Shown here: one piece after another, positions 53,891-62,967 of the stretch
Layout: each line of letters starts with the position of its first letter
Numbering within the stretch: position 1 is the first letter of the stretch
Source: Rickettsiales bacterium
GTDB taxonomy: Bacteria; Bacteroidota; Bacteroidia; Cytophagales; Cyclobacteriaceae
Reading direction: 5' to 3'
Length of the DNA: 64,000 nucleotides
Assembly (NCBI GenBank): GCA_002729235.1
Contig: PBTY01000016.1
Location: 62,001-126,000, forward strand
Notes under the pieces: generated by a model
Told to the model about the DNA's origin: nothing
What the model saw: the letters and a program-made list of their open reading frames with translations, nothing else
Databases searched by the model: none
Position numbers and translations under genes: made by a program

Positions 53891-53917
53891 ATTGGGGCAG
53901 GCTTGACCTGCCTCAAT
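53891..53917 (+). promoter_or_regulatory. Stable hairpin between nosZ and the downstream genes
   Basis: ATTGGGGCAGG pairs with CCTGCCTCAAT across loop CTTGA, with one mismatch. No T run follows, so it looks like an mRNA-stabilising or attenuating hairpin that would favour nosZ over the maturation genes. Confidence 0.5.
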
Positions 53918-53944
53918 TAAACCCATCTACAAACAACCAATACA

Positions 53945-54568
53945 ATGAAAAGAGCAGGTATATTAATGATTCTTGGAAGTGTGATGCTCGTAGGCTTATT
54001 TATATTTCCTATGTGGAACATTCGGTTGGGAGCACCACAATACCCTGACCCTTTGGGGATAGACATCCATGTCAATGGATTGAAAGGCGAGAGCGAATTT
54101 GACATTCAAAACATAGACGGACTCAACCACTACATCGGTATGAAAACCTTACCGAAACCAGAAGATATGTGGGAATTCTCCGTATTTCCCATTGTTGTGG
54201 GAGCCATGGCATTTACAGGTCTGGTCATTGGTATCCTTGGTTTTTCACAGAAAATTTCTCCCATATGGTTTCTTATCTGGTTTCTGCTGATGTCTGCATT
54301 GGGAACATTGGGGATCTACGATTTCAACCTTTGGTTAATCGATTACGGTAGTGATCTGGATCCTAATGCCATATTGAAACTGGTTAATTCGGATGGAACA
54401 CCAATGCAATACAATCCACCGCTGATCGGTCACAAGAAACTTTTGAATTTCGATGCATTTTCTTATCCAAGGACAGGAGGCATTTTACTAGGCCTCGGTA
54501 TGTGTTTAACCTTGCTAGCCTTCTTTTTAGGTAGAAAATCTCAAATAAATCTTAGCCATGAAAAATAA
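53945..54568 (+). CDS. nos-cluster membrane protein (NosB-like position)
   Basis: 207 residues with an N-terminal helix, three central helices (about residues 80-145) and a C-terminal helix. The exported segment NIRLGAPQYPDPLGIDIHVN, followed by LNHYIGM, recurs in nos-cluster proteins of other phyla, some fused to NosL. The role is unproven; copper delivery or electron transfer is likely. It overlaps nosL by 11 bp. Confidence 0.65.
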   Translation: MKRAGILMILGSVMLVGLFIFPMWNIRLGAPQYPDPLGIDIHVNGLKGESEFDIQNIDGLNHYIGMKTLPKPEDMWEFSVFPIVVGAMAFTGLVIGILGFSQKISPIWFLIWFLLMSALGTLGIYDFNLWLIDYGSDLDPNAILKLVNSDGTPMQYNPPLIGHKKLLNFDAFSYPRTGGILLGLGMCLTLLAFFLGRKSQINLSHEK

Positions 54569-55022
54569 CCGAATAACATTCTGGCTAATTGTCATAGGCC
54601 TGCTAGCAGAGACCGGATGTAGCTCTGGTCCAAAACCCATCAAATACGGCGAAGATGCCTGTGACTTCTGCAGAATGACCATAGTCGATAATCAACATGC
54701 GGCTCAACTAGTGACTGAGAAGGGTCGAAACTATAAATATGACGCCATAGAATGTATGATCAATGACCTTAAGAACTGGAGCAGACCACCGGTGGCAGTC
54801 CATCTTGTGGCAGACTATGCCAATCCGGGAAGTTTGATCGATGCGCTTCAAGCTAGTTATTTAATTAGCGAAGAAATCCCCAGCCCCATGGGCGCGTATC
54901 TATCCGCATTCTCCAATGAGGAAATAAGAGATGACACACATAGCTACACAGGAGGACAAAAACTCAGCTGGGATCAGGTGTCACTAGAATTAGCCGAAAA
55001 TCATAACCACAAACATCTTTAA
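54558..55022 (+). CDS. nosL: Copper chaperone lipoprotein NosL
   Basis: 154 residues. The lipobox is AETGCSSG (Cys21). The copper-binding motif is ACDFCRM (Cys35, Cys38, Met40), and MGAYLSAFSNEE matches the later conserved part. NosL delivers copper(I) to apo-NosZ in the periplasm. nosD starts 5 bp downstream. Confidence 0.93.
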   Translation: MKNNRITFWLIVIGLLAETGCSSGPKPIKYGEDACDFCRMTIVDNQHAAQLVTEKGRNYKYDAIECMINDLKNWSRPPVAVHLVADYANPGSLIDALQASYLISEEIPSPMGAYLSAFSNEEIRDDTHSYTGGQKLSWDQVSLELAENHNHKHL

Positions 55023-55027
55023 AATAA

Positions 55028-56263
55028 ATGTTGCGCTGTATCACCATATTACTCTTTGTAGTTGGCATAGGTTTTTGTTCCAGGGCTAGCACCTTTTCGA
55101 TATGCCATCAATGCGAACTATCATCGCTTGCAATGGCCATCGATCAGACATCCTCTGGTGATACACTTATTTTCAAAGCAGGCACTTACTCAAGCCCTGG
55201 TATTGAAATCAGAAAGCCACTAACATTGATCGGGGAACCAGGAGCACTACTGGACGGAGAAGCAAAGAACTATATCCTTAAAATTTTAGCAGATAGTGTC
55301 ACAGTGCAGGGCTTTGCGCTGATCAACTCTGGTCGGAGTTATACCAAAGACTATGCAGCTATTTATATCCACAGATCCATTGCTTTTGCATTGATAAATA
55401 ACACAGTCAAAGATTCCTTCTTTGGTTTTTTAATCGAAAAATCAAGCAATGGACGAGTTCATGGAAACAAGATCATAGGGACTGCAACCCGTGAAGATCA
55501 ATCAGGAAACGGCGTGCATTTATGGGATTGCGATAGCATTCTAATCTCTGAAAATGAGGTTTCAGGAATGAGGGATGGCATATACCTGGAGTTTGTGGAT
55601 GGAAGTGAGATCATTGAGAATTACAGCCATCACAATGTCCGATATGGGCTTCATTTTATGTTTTCTAACCACGACAGGTACACCAGAAATACCTTCGAAA
55701 GAAATGGTGCTGGGGTGGCAGTTATGTTTTCCAAATGGATACACATGGAGCATAACCGCTTCACTGACAACTGGGGCACAGCCTCCTATGGGCTGTTGCT
55801 CAAGGAAATCTATGACGCGGAGGTATTAAACAATACCTTCCTACAAAATACCCTCGGCGTATTTGTGGATGGATCTTCCAGGGTCAATTACTCTGGCAAT
55901 ACTTTTCGCCAAAACGGATGGGCGATCAAAGTCTCTGGAGGCTGCTACACCAATGTATTTAAAGGCAACAACTTTCTGGGCAATTCTTTCGACGTATCCT
56001 ATAATTCCAAAATGAATGACAACTCGTTTAATGGCAATTTCTGGGGTTCGTATAGCGGCTATGACCTGGACAAAGACGGTACCGGAGATGTACCTTACCG
56101 ACCTGTAAAGTTGTTTTCTTATGTGGTCAATAAGACTCCAGAAACCATCGTCCTTCTTAGGAGCCTATTTGTAGACATCATCAATTTTTCTGAAAAAGTA
56201 TCTCCCGCTTTTACGCCGGATGATCTGGTAGATCTTTCACCTTCAATGAGATTATTCCAATGA
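55028..56263 (+). CDS. nosD: Periplasmic NosD (beta-helix copper-site maturation factor)
   Basis: 411 residues with a signal peptide (about residues 1-20). It is a right-handed beta-helix with CASH/NosD repeats: DGIYLEFVDGSEIIENYSHH, YGLHFMFSNHDRYTRNTFER, SYGLLLKEIYDAEVLNNTF. NosD works with the NosFY ABC complex to build the NosZ copper site. It overlaps nosF by 4 bp. Confidence 0.94.
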   Translation: MLRCITILLFVVGIGFCSRASTFSICHQCELSSLAMAIDQTSSGDTLIFKAGTYSSPGIEIRKPLTLIGEPGALLDGEAKNYILKILADSVTVQGFALINSGRSYTKDYAAIYIHRSIAFALINNTVKDSFFGFLIEKSSNGRVHGNKIIGTATREDQSGNGVHLWDCDSILISENEVSGMRDGIYLEFVDGSEIIENYSHHNVRYGLHFMFSNHDRYTRNTFERNGAGVAVMFSKWIHMEHNRFTDNWGTASYGLLLKEIYDAEVLNNTFLQNTLGVFVDGSSRVNYSGNTFRQNGWAIKVSGGCYTNVFKGNNFLGNSFDVSYNSKMNDNSFNGNFWGSYSGYDLDKDGTGDVPYRPVKLFSYVVNKTPETIVLLRSLFVDIINFSEKVSPAFTPDDLVDLSPSMRLFQ

Positions 56264-56958
56264 TTCAAGTTCAAAACATTCAAAAATCCTTCGGTAAACT
56301 TCAGGTATTGGATAGGGTCAGCTTTGACATAACTAAGGGTGGTATAGTGGCCATTCTTGGGCCCAATGGCTCTGGAAAAACCACTTTTCTAAAAATCCTT
56401 CTGGGGATGGTAATAGCAGATTATGGATCTATTTTGTACGAAGGAAAGGACATTTCGCGTACTCACAAATACCGAAAAAATATTGGCTATTTACCTCAAA
56501 TCGCTCAGTTCCCAGATAATCTGAAGGTAAAAGAGGTCATATCCATGATTATGGACATTCGCGAAGAACCCGCCAACTCCAAATACCTCATCACACTATT
56601 TGGGTTAGAGAAGTATTTGGATCAGAAGCTCAGCAACTTATCAGGAGGAACTCGTCAAAAGGTCAATATCGTGCTGACGTTTATGTTTGACTCACCCATC
56701 ATCGTACTGGATGAGCCTACCGCAGGACTAGACCCAGTTTCACTCATCAAACTAAAAGAGCTGATCCATCGGGAAAAATCAAAAGGCAAGATCATTCTGA
56801 TTACTTCTCACATCATGAGTCTGGTAGAAGAGTTGGCTGATGAGGTCGTCTTTTTACTGGAAGGAAATATCTACTTCAAAGGCACTATTGGTGAGCTTAA
56901 ATCAAAAACTGAAACTAAAGATTTAGAACACGCCATTGCAAAAATCCTGGAGCCATGA
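56260..56958 (+). CDS. nosF: NosF ABC-transporter ATPase
   Basis: 232 residues. Walker A is GPNGSGKTT, the signature LSGGTRQKVNI, Walker B IIVLDEPTAGLD, and the switch His is in ITSHIMS. It powers NosY/NosD in NosZ maturation. It overlaps both neighbours by 4 bp (ATGA). Confidence 0.94.
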   Translation: MIQVQNIQKSFGKLQVLDRVSFDITKGGIVAILGPNGSGKTTFLKILLGMVIADYGSILYEGKDISRTHKYRKNIGYLPQIAQFPDNLKVKEVISMIMDIREEPANSKYLITLFGLEKYLDQKLSNLSGGTRQKVNIVLTFMFDSPIIVLDEPTAGLDPVSLIKLKELIHREKSKGKIILITSHIMSLVEELADEVVFLLEGNIYFKGTIGELKSKTETKDLEHAIAKILEP

Positions 56959-57737
56959 TTAAAATATTTAAATATAGTTTTTCGGATTTGATACGCAGTA
57001 GATGGAGCTTTATCTACTTAGCGTTCTATTTGTTACTAGGTTTTGTCTTGTTGTTTCTAAACAATGATCTATCTAAGGGAATCATCACCTTAATGAACGT
57101 CATCGTTGTGCTCACACCTATGATCGGGACCATATTTGGCGTCATGTATTATTATAACTCCAGGGAGTTTACTGAGTTGCTTCTAGCCCAACCTGTGAAG
57201 CGATCCGTGATATTACTTGGACAGTATTTAGGCATCTCTATCTCCCTGTCCTTGAGCTTGATTATTGGTTTGGGGATTCCGTTTCTGGCGTATGGGCTAT
57301 TTCGATCTGGTGAGATCGTCAATTTCCTGCTTCTACTGATCAGCGGAACCTTTCTCACTTTCATTTTTGTAGCATTAGCCATTTGCATTGCCCTATTTAA
57401 CTCCAACAAGATTAAGGGATTTGGCTATGCCATCCTGATGTGGTTATTTTTTGCTGTGATTTATGATGGCCTGATCCTCTTGTCCATGATGATTCTTGCT
57501 GATTATCCCCTAGACAATTATGCGTTGATTGCCAGCTTCCTGAATCCCATAGATCTGTCAAGGATTATGATTTTACTTAAATTGGATATCTCTGCCTTAT
57601 TAGGCTATACCGGTGCCCTGTTCCAACAATTCTTTGGGACTCCTCTTGGACTAATTGCCTCCTGGAGTATGTTGATGCTTTGGACGATTTTTCCTACTGT
57701 ATTGCTCATTCGTAAAGCACAAACCAAGAATTTTTGA
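56955..57737 (+). CDS. nosY: NosY ABC-transporter permease
   Basis: 260 residues with six membrane helices and the ABC-2 layout. The YYYNSREFTELLLAQPVKR segment is characteristic of NosY. It pairs with NosF and NosD. A 58-bp gap with a small GGGC/GCCC hairpin separates it from the globin gene. Confidence 0.92.
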   Translation: MIKIFKYSFSDLIRSRWSFIYLAFYLLLGFVLLFLNNDLSKGIITLMNVIVVLTPMIGTIFGVMYYYNSREFTELLLAQPVKRSVILLGQYLGISISLSLSLIIGLGIPFLAYGLFRSGEIVNFLLLLISGTFLTFIFVALAICIALFNSNKIKGFGYAILMWLFFAVIYDGLILLSMMILADYPLDNYALIASFLNPIDLSRIMILLKLDISALLGYTGALFQQFFGTPLGLIASWSMLMLWTIFPTVLLIRKAQTKNF

Positions 57738-57795
57738 TCACCCAAAGGGCAAGCCCCATTCATTCCCATCAATATTCACCATTTCAGATACGCAA

Positions 57796-58197
57796 ATGAC
57801 TAACCAATTAAAGGATATAAAATCAGAAAAGGATGTGAAACTGCTGATACATGGGTTTTATGATCGCGTACGCCAGCATCCGGAAATCAGCCACTTTTTC
57901 AATGAAACCATACAGGATTGGGACACTCACCTGGACAAGTTATCTAAGTTCTGGATGGCCAACCTGTTTGGACAATCAGGGTTCACCGGCAATCCTATGA
58001 AAGCTCATATAGAAGTCGATCAAACTTTTGACAATCAAATCGAGCAAGCACACTTTGGCCATTGGCTACAACTGTGGTTCAGCACGATTGACTCTCTCTT
58101 CTCTGGTGATAAGGCGAATCTAGCCAAGGAGAGGGCGCGAAACATTGCCCATATCACCTTTATGAAGATTTATCAATCAAGAAAAATAAACCATTAA
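57796..58197 (+). CDS. Group III truncated haemoglobin
   Basis: 133 residues with a 2/2 globin pattern: GFYDRVRQHPEISHFF, WDTHLDKLSKFWMANLFGQ and MKAHIEVDQTF. The last His is the likely proximal or nearby haem ligand. Group III globins are linked to NO and nitrogen-oxide handling. The position after nosY and directly before the cupin supports an NO-detoxifying role. The stop codon touches the cupin start. Confidence 0.85.
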   Translation: MTNQLKDIKSEKDVKLLIHGFYDRVRQHPEISHFFNETIQDWDTHLDKLSKFWMANLFGQSGFTGNPMKAHIEVDQTFDNQIEQAHFGHWLQLWFSTIDSLFSGDKANLAKERARNIAHITFMKIYQSRKINH

Positions 58198-58527
58198 ATG
58201 ATTATGGAAAAAGTGAAAGAATCTGTCGTTCACGACCTCAAAGAAATGATTTCTTATGCTGAAGGTGCGACCGTGAGTAAGGTCTTAACTAAAAACAAGC
58301 AGGGAAACACAACACTTTTTGCATTTGATAAGGGTCAGGGACTCAGTGAGCATACTGCTCCCTTCAATGCTATGGTGATCATTTTGGACGGTCAATGCAA
58401 TGTGATCATCAACGGAGAGCTGCATCTGCTCGAAGAAGGACAGATGATCATTATGCCGGCCAATATTCCTCATGCACTGGAATCGATCACATCCTTCAAA
58501 ATGCTCTTAATCATGATCAAAGATTAA
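58198..58527 (+). CDS. Cupin-domain protein
   Basis: 109 residues; a second ATG two codons in (58204) could be used. The single cupin domain shows FDKGQGLSEHTAPFNAMVII, then EGQMIIMPANIPHALES, with His residues suited to metal binding. Small cupins of this type often sit next to nitrogen-oxide genes. The substrate is unknown. It follows the globin with no gap. Confidence 0.82.
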   Translation: MIMEKVKESVVHDLKEMISYAEGATVSKVLTKNKQGNTTLFAFDKGQGLSEHTAPFNAMVIILDGQCNVIINGELHLLEEGQMIIMPANIPHALESITSFKMLLIMIKD

Positions 58528-58570
58528 ATTGTATGAACTCAACTCTTAAGTGTTAGCTCAGAAACATTAT

Positions 58571-59770
58571 ATGAATTTATCCAGGAGTACCTATATCATC
58601 ATTTTAAACCTCATTTTGGTAGGGATCATTGGATGTTTTCTGCGCTTCTATTTTTTGCATCCTGTAGCAGGTATAAACTATGGTTACGTACTTCACGCCC
58701 ATTCACACCTGGCCTTTTTGGGTTGGGTCTTCATGGCACTTTATGTCTTGATTATTTATGCCTACTTACCCAGAGAAATCCAGAAAACTGGCACATTTAG
58801 CATACTGTTTATCCTTCTGCAATTAGCCAATTTGGGGATGCTTTTCACCTTTCCCTTCATGGGCTATGCACTATGGTCGATTTTGTTCTCCGCTATGCAT
58901 GCAATCACGGCAATGGTTTTTGCTGGATTATTCATAAGAAAAGCTCGACTAGCATTACCTGAGAAACATCAATTATCCTTTTTGTTTATAAAGTGGGGAT
59001 TGATTCTTATGGTGATTTCCAACCTTGCTCCGTTTGCTTTGGGGCCTGTTTCGGCCATTAAGGGAAAGGGTGATTTATACTACCTCCTGATCTATTTTTA
59101 CCTGCACTTTCAGTACAACGGCTGGTTTATCTTTGCAATTATTGGTTTGATCCTAAGGTTGCTCGAGCGATTTGATGTGAATACCAATAATAGATTGATC
59201 AGAGCAGGTTTTAAGCTCAAACTTATAGCTGTATTTCCTGCCTACACTCTGTCCGCTTTGTGGACGGATCCTGATGCTATATGGCAGCTGATTGCTGTCA
59301 TGAGTGCAGTTATCCAATTAGCCGGAATAGTGTGCATTGGGTATTTTATAATCAGACATCAGGGGGTATTGCTGCAGCGCAAAGTCAATATGCTACAGAT
59401 ATTGTTTTGGGTAGGTCTCGTTTCATTAGCTGTACAACATTTACTGATGCTGCTATCAGCCATCCCAGCACTGGCCAACCTGGCCTTTACACGCAACATA
59501 GTGATTGCCTATCTACATTTGGTCTTACTGGGATTTGTCTCCGTGTGGTTGTTTTTCATTCTCCTGAAGACAGGTTCCTTACAACTTAGCAAAAGCTCCA
59601 GTCTTGGTCTGGGAGGATTTCTGACCGCCTTTGTTATCACTGAGTTAATATTGGTTTTTCAAGGATACATTCCTAACAGTATTCAGTGGCTCTTCTACCT
59701 TGCGATCGTGCAGCTTGCTGGTTTTCTCAGCTTATTCTTCAACATGAAACTCATCAAACCAACATCATGA
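58571..59770 (+). CDS. Haem-copper-oxidase-like membrane protein
   Basis: 399 residues from ATG 58571; a GTG at 58550 is less likely. Twelve or so membrane helices are predicted by eye. The first loop GYVLHAHSHLAFLGWVFMAL carries a His-rich pattern similar to the low-spin haem His of oxidase subunit I, and FYLHFQYNGWFIF adds another His. It lacks the full set of catalytic His, so it is an oxidase-like relative, not an oxidase. It overlaps the NnrS-like gene by 4 bp (ATGA). Confidence 0.65.
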   Translation: MNLSRSTYIIILNLILVGIIGCFLRFYFLHPVAGINYGYVLHAHSHLAFLGWVFMALYVLIIYAYLPREIQKTGTFSILFILLQLANLGMLFTFPFMGYALWSILFSAMHAITAMVFAGLFIRKARLALPEKHQLSFLFIKWGLILMVISNLAPFALGPVSAIKGKGDLYYLLIYFYLHFQYNGWFIFAIIGLILRLLERFDVNTNNRLIRAGFKLKLIAVFPAYTLSALWTDPDAIWQLIAVMSAVIQLAGIVCIGYFIIRHQGVLLQRKVNMLQILFWVGLVSLAVQHLLMLLSAIPALANLAFTRNIVIAYLHLVLLGFVSVWLFFILLKTGSLQLSKSSSLGLGGFLTAFVITELILVFQGYIPNSIQWLFYLAIVQLAGFLSLFFNMKLIKPTS

Positions 59771-60852
59771 AGGAACCAATCGTCAATAAACTACCAATAC
59801 TACTTCTAGTGGTGATGTCACTACTATCTGGCATATTCACCGGTTGGTTTCGGTTAGGTTTAGACCTGCCATTAGTCAGCACGGTATTTTTGGATCATGG
59901 AGCCATAATGACTGGCAGCTTTTTAGGCACTGTAATTCTGATCGAGAGAATTGTCGCATTAAAGCGTAAGTGGCTATTCGCTTTTCCCATTGTGAATGTG
60001 TCTAGTCTGATTTTCTTCTATTCGGAACTGAACTCCTTAGCTTTCAGTTGCCTTATTATTGGATCTACAGGTCTATTTTATGCCTTCTTTCTTATTAATA
60101 AGCAGCACTCCGATCTGCCACATCAAGTTATGTGGATAGGCGCAGGAGCCTGGTTTATCGGGAATGCTCATCTGTTTATTTTCCAACTGTATGCGCATTC
60201 AATACTCTGGTGGATGGCATTCTTACTGTTGACCATCGTTGGAGAGCGTTTAGAGCTTTCCAGATTCCTGCCCCTGAGTCAGTTCAAACGCTATTTGCTC
60301 GTTTTCTTCTTAGCTCTGTTTGTGATCTCATGTATAATACCCTTCCACCTGGGAGGTCAAATGCTCACTGGAGGTACTATTATACTAATAGCCATCTGGC
60401 TGTTGGTATTCGATATGGTGCGTTACTCCATCAAAAAGCCTGGAATTCATCGTTTTTCTGCATTTACATTGATCTGTGGATATGTCTGGCTGGTTTTGAG
60501 TGGGTTATTTTACCTGCTCGATCCTACGGGAATAATAACCTATGATGCTTTGATTCATAGTTTCTTCTTAGGGTTTGTCTTTTCGATGATTTTCGCACAC
60601 GCACCTATCATCTTACCTGGAGTGTTGAAGCTTGGATTCAAACCATATCATCGCATACTATATGTCTGGGTTATGCTCTTTGAGCTGTCATTGGGCATTC
60701 GCATCGTTGGTGGGATATTAACTATACCTGCGTGGAAACAATATGGAGGAATGGTGAACGGGTTAGTGATTTTGTTTTTTCTGGCAACTATGGTATTGAT
60801 CACTCTATCAAAATTAATAAATAATCAAAGTACTTTTAAAACAGAAACTTAG
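59767..60852 (+). CDS. NnrS-like membrane protein
   Basis: 361 residues from MKEPIVNKLPILLLV; an earlier start would overlap the previous gene deeply. Many helices. LDHGAIMTGSFLGTVILIE and the late FFLGFVFSMIFAHAPIIL resemble the two conserved His-containing helices of NnrS, a haem- and copper-containing membrane protein that protects against NO-derived stress. It is the last gene of the nitrogen-oxide block. Confidence 0.65.
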   Translation: MKEPIVNKLPILLLVVMSLLSGIFTGWFRLGLDLPLVSTVFLDHGAIMTGSFLGTVILIERIVALKRKWLFAFPIVNVSSLIFFYSELNSLAFSCLIIGSTGLFYAFFLINKQHSDLPHQVMWIGAGAWFIGNAHLFIFQLYAHSILWWMAFLLLTIVGERLELSRFLPLSQFKRYLLVFFLALFVISCIIPFHLGGQMLTGGTIILIAIWLLVFDMVRYSIKKPGIHRFSAFTLICGYVWLVLSGLFYLLDPTGIITYDALIHSFFLGFVFSMIFAHAPIILPGVLKLGFKPYHRILYVWVMLFELSLGIRIVGGILTIPAWKQYGGMVNGLVILFFLATMVLITLSKLINNQSTFKTET

Positions 60853-60880
60853 TTATCTCTGGTGGGTCCTGTTAACCCCA

Positions 60881-61258
60881 TTAGAGTATCTTGCGAACAG
60901 AGGATTTATAACCGTCAAGCATATTTAAATCCATCATCTCCTAAGAATTGAATAGGCTAATGGATTCATGTTCTTCGCTCAATCGGAGATGAAATTTTCC
61001 CTCATCATTGTACTTAAATAAGTAAGTTACGATAAATACATGTTGGGCTCGGCAATACCGCTAAAACCCAGACATCAATCAAATCAGATACCTCAACATG
61101 CAAACCAGTCTCTTTCAAAATCTCACGTATTAGGCAAGTTTCAAGAGACTCTAATTACAATCGTTCCCCAGGAAGCTCCCATTCTGATTGATTTCTTCTA
61201 ATAACAGGATTTTTTTATTTATACTAATTACGCCTTTAATGGAGACTGGATACTTCAT
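60881..61258 (-). pseudogene. Decayed Nudix hydrolase gene
   Basis: Minus-strand translation shows Nudix pieces in different frames: MKYPVSIKGVISINKKILL, then RRNQSEWELPGERL, a TAA stop, then LESLETCLIREILKETGLHV, then YLFKYNDEGKFHLRLSEEHE and finally LNMLDGYKSSVRKIL. The Nudix box is recognisable (REIxKETG) but interrupted by the stop and by at least three frameshifts. It would have coded for about 126 residues. No functional gene remains. Confidence 0.75.
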
Positions 61259-61409
61259 GACTACTTTAGGTTGAAGCCAAATATAGCAGTCCCACCAGCA
61301 ATATTCACCCTTCCACCATCCTATCTTCCTACATCACAGGTTATTACTGAATGATTACACATAATGTTCTGTAAATTGTCGCATGTTCAATAATATTTAC
61401 CATAACGTT

Positions 61410-61577
61410 ATGAAAAATTTATTCAAAATTCTTATCCTTGTTGTTGTATCATCTTTTGTTCTTCCAGCTTGTACTTCTGATGATGATTTTACCGAAATTG
61501 TAGAATCTTCAGAATTGGATATAATGGCTACGGATGAAGGTGAAAAAGAAATTGTTAAGCCCGGATCGGGAAACTAA
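61410..61577 (+). CDS. Tiny lipoprotein
   Basis: 55 residues from MKNLFKILILVVVSSF; the ATG at 61383 is less likely. The lipobox is VLPACTSDDD (Cys near residue 21). The mature part is only about 35 residues, very acidic, ending EIVKPGSGN. No family recognised. A TPR membrane protein follows 61 bp downstream after a hairpin. Confidence 0.55.
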   Translation: MKNLFKILILVVVSSFVLPACTSDDDFTEIVESSELDIMATDEGEKEIVKPGSGN

Positions 61578-61601
61578 TAACAACCAGCGGTGAACCTTTA
61601 C

Positions 61602-61627
61602 AGAAGACGGGCCTATGCCTGTCTTCT
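61602..61627 (+). promoter_or_regulatory. Hairpin between the tiny lipoprotein and the TPR gene
   Basis: AGAAGACGGGC pairs with GCCTGTCTTCT around loop CTAT, one mismatch, with no T run. It could stabilise the lipoprotein message or limit read-through. Confidence 0.4.
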
Positions 61628-61638
61628 ACATTACTCAA

Positions 61639-62898
61639 ATGAAAAAACTCCTCTTTATCACATTAATGATAACTGTGATTTCTGGCTCTTATGCGTCAGA
61701 AAAGGAGACTATTATTGAGTTTCATAATAAATGCTATGCACTTTTAGATACCAACTTAGATAGTGCAATTCTCCTAGCCAACAAAGCAGAATTATTAGCA
61801 AAACATGAAGAAGACTCTTATCTTCAAGCCCAATCGCTTTTCATAAAAGCATATGCTTACAGAATGAAAGATGATCAGGGCAAATCCTTTATATCAAATC
61901 TCAAGGCTCTCGATTTAGTCACCAACTTAACTTCTGAAAAAGAAATTAAGCTACATCTTGAACTTCTAATTAATACCAGTGAAATCCTGATGAATCACTT
62001 TGCGTATTTAGAAGCCATTCAGTATTTAGAAAAGGGAATTGAGTTAGCTAAACAATACAATATCCAGAACAGACTTCTCCTTCTACTCTACAACAAAGGC
62101 ATATCTCTTAAATCGAATGGAAATCTTGAAGAAGCATTAGACACATTCAACGAAACCTTAACTCTAGCTTACGAATTAAACGATGAGCTACGAATCCTAA
62201 GAAGTTTAAACCAAAAAGGTCTTACCCTGAAAGATTTAAAATCATATAAGTCTGCCAGAACTACCTACCATGAGATGATAAATTTTCAACATTCCGAAAA
62301 GTATGAAAACAAATACAAGGGCCAAGCCTGGCACAATATTGCAGGAACATATGTTGGAGAAAATGACTTTGAACGAGCTAAAAATGCATACTTGAATGCT
62401 TTAAGCTACAAAATGAAGCGAAACAAATCAGAAGAATTATTCATCACCTATCAGGATCTTGCAGAAACTCTTCTTAAAATGAATCAAATAGAAGAGGCAA
62501 ATCACTATGCTCAATTGTGCTTACCATTATATTCTGAAAGTAGCTTAGATCCAGACAACTACAAATTCTTCAACCTCATGTCTGAGATAGCTCATCAACG
62601 AAATGACTCAGAAGGAGTGAGAAAATACGCGAAGTTGTACTTTGAGGAAAATGAAAAGTTTCTCAACCAACAACGTGAAATTCTGGAAGTAAAAGACCGC
62701 TATAAAATGGAAGTCCTAACGGCAGGATTTTTCTCGGAACTACATGCCGATCAGAACATTTCCATCCTGGAGAAAGTCTTGTGGTCTATTGCTATTTTCT
62801 TTACCACAATACTATTCCTTACAAGAGCATACTCTTATATAAGAAAGCGCACCTTAAGTATCCAAATCAATCAGATCAAGGATGAGGGTTCTGTCTAG
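61639..62898 (+). CDS. TPR protein with signal peptide and C-terminal membrane helix
   Basis: 419 residues from MKKLLFITLMITVISGSYAS. About seven TPR units span residues 25-360 (for example LLYNKGISLKSNGNLEEALD and AWHNIAGTYVGENDFERAKN). A membrane helix (WSIAIFFTTILFLTRAY) and a 20-residue basic tail end the protein. Related Bacteroidota proteins continue with a LuxR-type HTH or a kinase; here that domain is absent, so it may be a receptor-like fragment or scaffold. Confidence 0.72.
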   Translation: MKKLLFITLMITVISGSYASEKETIIEFHNKCYALLDTNLDSAILLANKAELLAKHEEDSYLQAQSLFIKAYAYRMKDDQGKSFISNLKALDLVTNLTSEKEIKLHLELLINTSEILMNHFAYLEAIQYLEKGIELAKQYNIQNRLLLLLYNKGISLKSNGNLEEALDTFNETLTLAYELNDELRILRSLNQKGLTLKDLKSYKSARTTYHEMINFQHSEKYENKYKGQAWHNIAGTYVGENDFERAKNAYLNALSYKMKRNKSEELFITYQDLAETLLKMNQIEEANHYAQLCLPLYSESSLDPDNYKFFNLMSEIAHQRNDSEGVRKYAKLYFEENEKFLNQQREILEVKDRYKMEVLTAGFFSELHADQNISILEKVLWSIAIFFTTILFLTRAYSYIRKRTLSIQINQIKDEGSV

Positions 62899-62967
62899 TA
62901 CAAGACGTAACCATTGTTACATTCAAAGTTTATATTCTGCCGTAACTTCGTTGATTAATATTGCGCT

